From Actinomycetota bacterium (GTDB lineage: Bacteria; Actinomycetota; Actinomycetes; Propionibacteriales; Nocardioidaceae), in the NCBI GenBank assembly GCA_009702305.1, contig WLIH01000069.1, forward strand, positions 1 through 8,760: a stretch of 8,760 nt of DNA. Direction: 5' to 3'. Positions 6,805-8,760 of this stretch are shown piece after piece. How positions within the stretch are numbered: the stretch's first letter is position 1; each line of letters starts with the position of its first letter. The notes under the pieces are model-generated. The model saw nothing but the letters and a program-made list of their open reading frames with translations, made no database searches and was not told where the DNA came from. Made by a program: the position numbers and the translations under genes.

Positions 6805-8529
6805 ATGACCGAGATCGAAGGCGGCCTCGACGAGCCGTCGGAGCTCGAGCCGGCCCAGGGCAGCCTGGACCTCGCCGCGCCCGAGGACGTGTGGAGCACG
6901 GCGGACTGGGAGAAGGCGACCGCAGCGGTGCTGCGCAAGTCGCGCCGGATGTCCGACGACGATCCCGACGACCTCGTGTGGCGCAAGCTGACCCGCACCA
7001 CCCTCGACGGCATCGAGGTCACTCCGCTCGGCCGCCGCGCGCTGTTGGACGACCTCGCCACGAGCGGTCGTCCGACCCGGGCCGGCGACTGGGACATCCG
7101 CGCTCACTTCGCGCCGGGGACGGCGAGCGTCGTCCACGAGGAGGCGTTGGTCGACCTCGAGGGCGGCGTCACGTCGCTGTGGCTCAGCCTCGACGGCGAC
7201 CCGGACCTCGCGACGCTGCTCGACGGCGTGCTCCTCGACCTCGCCCCGGTCGTCCTCGACGCGCCCGGCGCGCCGCTGGCTGCCGCCGAATCGTTCCTCG
7301 CCTACGCCGGCGACCGCGAGCTGGCCGCCGGCACCAACCTCGGAGCCCCCGCCCACGGCTCCGTGGAGGACCTCGTCGCGGTCGCCGGGCTGGCCCGCAG
7401 CCGTGGGCTGCTGGGTGTCGTCGTCGATGCGACGCTCGTCCACGACCAGGGCGCCTCCGACGCCCAGGAGCTCGGCTGGTCGATGGCCCAGGGCGTCGGC
7501 GTCCTGCGCACCCTCACCTCGGCAGGAGTTCCGCTCGAGGACGCCGCCGGCCTGATCGAGTTCCGCTACGCCGCGACCGACGAGCAGTTCCCGACGATCG
7601 CCAAGCTGCGCGCCGCGCGGCGTCTGTGGGCGCGGGTGCTCGAGCTGAGCGAGGCCGCGACCCGCGAGCAGCGCCAGCACGTGGTCACCAGCCGGCCGAT
7701 GATGAGCAAGTACGACCCGTGGGTCAACATGCTGCGCACGACCGTGGCGGCCTTCGCCGCGGGCGTCGGCGGCGCTGACTCGGTCACGGTGCTGCCCTTC
7801 GACTCCGCGCTGGGGCGCCCCGACGCCTTCGGTCGTCGCATCGCCCGCAACACCTCCGCGCTGCTGATCGACGAGGCGCACGTCGCCCACGTCGCCGACC
7901 CCGCGGGCGGCTCGTACGCCGTCGAGAAGCTCACCGACGACCTGGCGCTGGCCGGGTGGGAGGTCTTCGGCGCGATCGAGTCCGGCGAGTCGCTCGACGA
8001 GCGGATCGCGCAGACCGTGGCCGCCCGCGAGGCGCAGGTGGCGACGCGCAAGCGCCCGCTGACCGGTCTGAGCGAGTTCCCGAACCTGGCCGAGACCCTC
8101 CCGGAGCGGGAGCCGGTGTCGGGCTGGGAGGACGTGCGACCCTACGGCGCGAGCTTCGAGGCGCTGCGCGACGAGCCCGCCTCCAGCCCGGTCTTCCTGG
8201 CGACGATGGGCACCGTCGCCCAGCACACCGCCCGGGCGACGTTCGCCTCCAACCTGCTCGCCGCCGGCGGCATCGCCGTCGACGTCGCCGGTCCGAGCGC
8301 CGACGCCGACGAGCTGGTCGCGGCGTACGCCGGCCAGCCGGTGGTGTGCCTGGCCGGCTCCGACCCGGCGTACGCCGAGTGGGCCGGGTCCGCGATCGCC
8401 GCACTGCGCGCCGCGGGCGCGACCCGGGTGATCGTCGCCGGCAAACCCCGCGACGACGCCGACGACTCCTGCGCGATGGGCGTCGACGCCCTCGCGTTCC
8501 TCCACCGGACCCGAGAGGCGCTGCGATGA
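6805..8529 (+). CDS. mutA: Methylmalonyl-CoA mutase small (beta) subunit
   Basis: The product is the 574-residue non-catalytic partner of MutB in adenosylcobalamin-dependent methylmalonyl-CoA mutase, which interconverts (R)-methylmalonyl-CoA and succinyl-CoA in propionate and odd-chain fatty acid metabolism in the cytoplasm. The TIM-barrel-like mutase domain covers about residues 27-440, with the family blocks PWVNMLRTTVAAFAAGVGGAD (around 305-325) and RNTSALLIDEAHVAHVADPAGGSY (around 348-371). The C-terminal B12-like domain (about 460-574) lacks the cobalamin-binding DxHxxG motif, reading GTVAQHTARATF there, as expected for the small subunit. It is slightly shorter than many MutA proteins (about 610-640). 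ATG 6805 was chosen from the promoter placement; an in-frame ATG at 6793 would lie within the -10 element. Its stop overlaps a possible mini-ORF, and mutB follows 67 bases later. Confidence 0.95.
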   Translation: MTEIEGGLDEPSELEPAQGSLDLAAPEDVWSTADWEKATAAVLRKSRRMSDDDPDDLVWRKLTRTTLDGIEVTPLGRRALLDDLATSGRPTRAGDWDIRAHFAPGTASVVHEEALVDLEGGVTSLWLSLDGDPDLATLLDGVLLDLAPVVLDAPGAPLAAAESFLAYAGDRELAAGTNLGAPAHGSVEDLVAVAGLARSRGLLGVVVDATLVHDQGASDAQELGWSMAQGVGVLRTLTSAGVPLEDAAGLIEFRYAATDEQFPTIAKLRAARRLWARVLELSEAATREQRQHVVTSRPMMSKYDPWVNMLRTTVAAFAAGVGGADSVTVLPFDSALGRPDAFGRRIARNTSALLIDEAHVAHVADPAGGSYAVEKLTDDLALAGWEVFGAIESGESLDERIAQTVAAREAQVATRKRPLTGLSEFPNLAETLPEREPVSGWEDVRPYGASFEALRDEPASSPVFLATMGTVAQHTARATFASNLLAAGGIAVDVAGPSADADELVAAYAGQPVVCLAGSDPAYAEWAGSAIAALRAAGATRVIVAGKPRDDADDSCAMGVDALAFLHRTREALR

Positions 8530-8600
8530 ACACCCCACCGAGTTCTCCATGTCCCCTGCTTCGCGCCTCCCACGGACAACTCGTCGGGGACCCCGCATGA
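8526..8600 (+). CDS. Possible 24-residue bridging mini-ORF between mutA and mutB
   Basis: An ATG at 8526 overlaps the mutA stop (ATGA, 8526-8529). The frame runs 24 codons (starting MNTPPSSPCPLL) and stops with a TGA that overlaps the proposed mutB ATG (ATGA, 8597-8600). The peptide is Pro/Ser-rich with no recognisable domain or membrane segment. If translated, its likely role would be to carry terminating mutA ribosomes to mutB rather than to make a functional peptide. The double overlap may be chance, and an alternative mutB start at 8549 would remove the need for it. No separate ribosome binding site is obvious before 8526. Confidence 0.3.
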   Translation: MNTPPSSPCPLLRASHGQLVGDPA

Positions 8601-8760
8601 GTGTCCCGAAGAGCTTCGCCGGCCTGCCGCTGATCGGTGGCACGGCCGCCGGTGCTGCGGCCGACGCCGGCGAGCCGTGGATGTCTCCCGAGGGCATCGC
8701 TATCAAGCCGTTCTACACTGAGGCGGACCTGGACGGCCTCGACGCCCTCGACACCTTCCC
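8597..8760 (+). CDS. mutB: Methylmalonyl-CoA mutase large (alpha) subunit, N-terminal fragment cut by the window end
   Basis: Only the first 54 complete codons are present (MSVPKSFAGLPLIGG...). The segment PWMSPEGIAIKPFYTEADL followed by DGLDALDTFP matches the N-terminus of MutB/ScpA, where a W-x-(T/S)-PEGI-x-(V/I)-K-P-x-Y block precedes the LDTxPG strand of the TIM barrel. The large subunit binds adenosylcobalamin and carries the active site in parts outside this window. ATG 8597 has GGGGA 6 bases upstream (8586-8590), a good ribosome binding site. An in-frame ATG at 8549 would add 16 basic residues (starting MSPASRLPR) and has a poorer site, so it is less likely. It forms an operon with mutA. 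Confidence 0.9.
   Translation, partial: MSVPKSFAGLPLIGGTAAGAAADAGEPWMSPEGIAIKPFYTEADLDGLDALDTF

Noticed and set aside
6751..8706. A 651-codon open frame on the minus strand opposite mutA
   Set aside because: It is the mirror of a well-supported mutA frame and has a low-complexity Gly/Arg/Ala/Val composition and no recognisable motif.

Overview
This window reads as ordinary chromosomal DNA from a high-GC actinobacterium. The overall gene set suggests Propionibacteriales, probably Nocardioides or a relative. That placement is inferred from GC-rich codon use, the three-subunit succinate dehydrogenase, the SCO4848-type membrane protein and the adjacent mutA-mutB pair; no rRNA or other marker gene is present to prove it. 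I see no tRNA, rRNA, CRISPR array, transposase, integrase or phage gene, and base composition looks even throughout.

Layout. (1) 2-1008, plus strand: the 3' part of a YihY/BrkB-family membrane protein gene, overlapping by one base a 76-residue two-helix membrane protein of the SCO4848 type. (2) 1009-1113: a short convergent intergenic region packed with copies of a GCTAGTTT-containing repeat in both orientations; one pair forms a strong hairpin that probably terminates transcription from both sides. (3) 1114-4587, minus strand: sdhC-sdhA-sdhB, encoding the membrane anchor, flavoprotein and iron-sulfur subunits of succinate:quinone oxidoreductase. (4) 4588-4705: the sdh upstream region, with a near-perfect 20-bp palindrome resembling an iron box at its far end and a possible leaderless promoter next to sdhC. 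(5) 4706-5764, minus strand: a divergent GT4-family glycosyltransferase. (6) 5838-6695, minus strand: an HtpX-type membrane zinc protease. (7) 6696-6804: a divergent promoter region between htpX and mutA. (8) 6805-8760, plus strand: mutA and the start of mutB, the two subunits of adenosylcobalamin-dependent methylmalonyl-CoA mutase, separated by a possible 24-codon bridging frame that overlaps both neighbours by ATGA.

How the genes fit together. MutAB makes succinyl-CoA from methylmalonyl-CoA (propionate, odd-chain fatty acid and branched-chain amino acid breakdown). After conversion to succinate, SdhCAB oxidises it to fumarate and passes electrons to menaquinone. The two loci are therefore metabolically consecutive, but they are on opposite strands and separated by two unrelated genes, so coregulation is not implied. 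HtpX and the glycosyltransferase are envelope-related.

I found no convincing new multi-gene system. The observations most worth following are the palindrome before sdhC, the repeat cluster after sdhB, the doubly coupled mini-ORF between mutA and mutB, and the glycosyltransferase that lacks the usual Arg/Lys of its donor-phosphate site.
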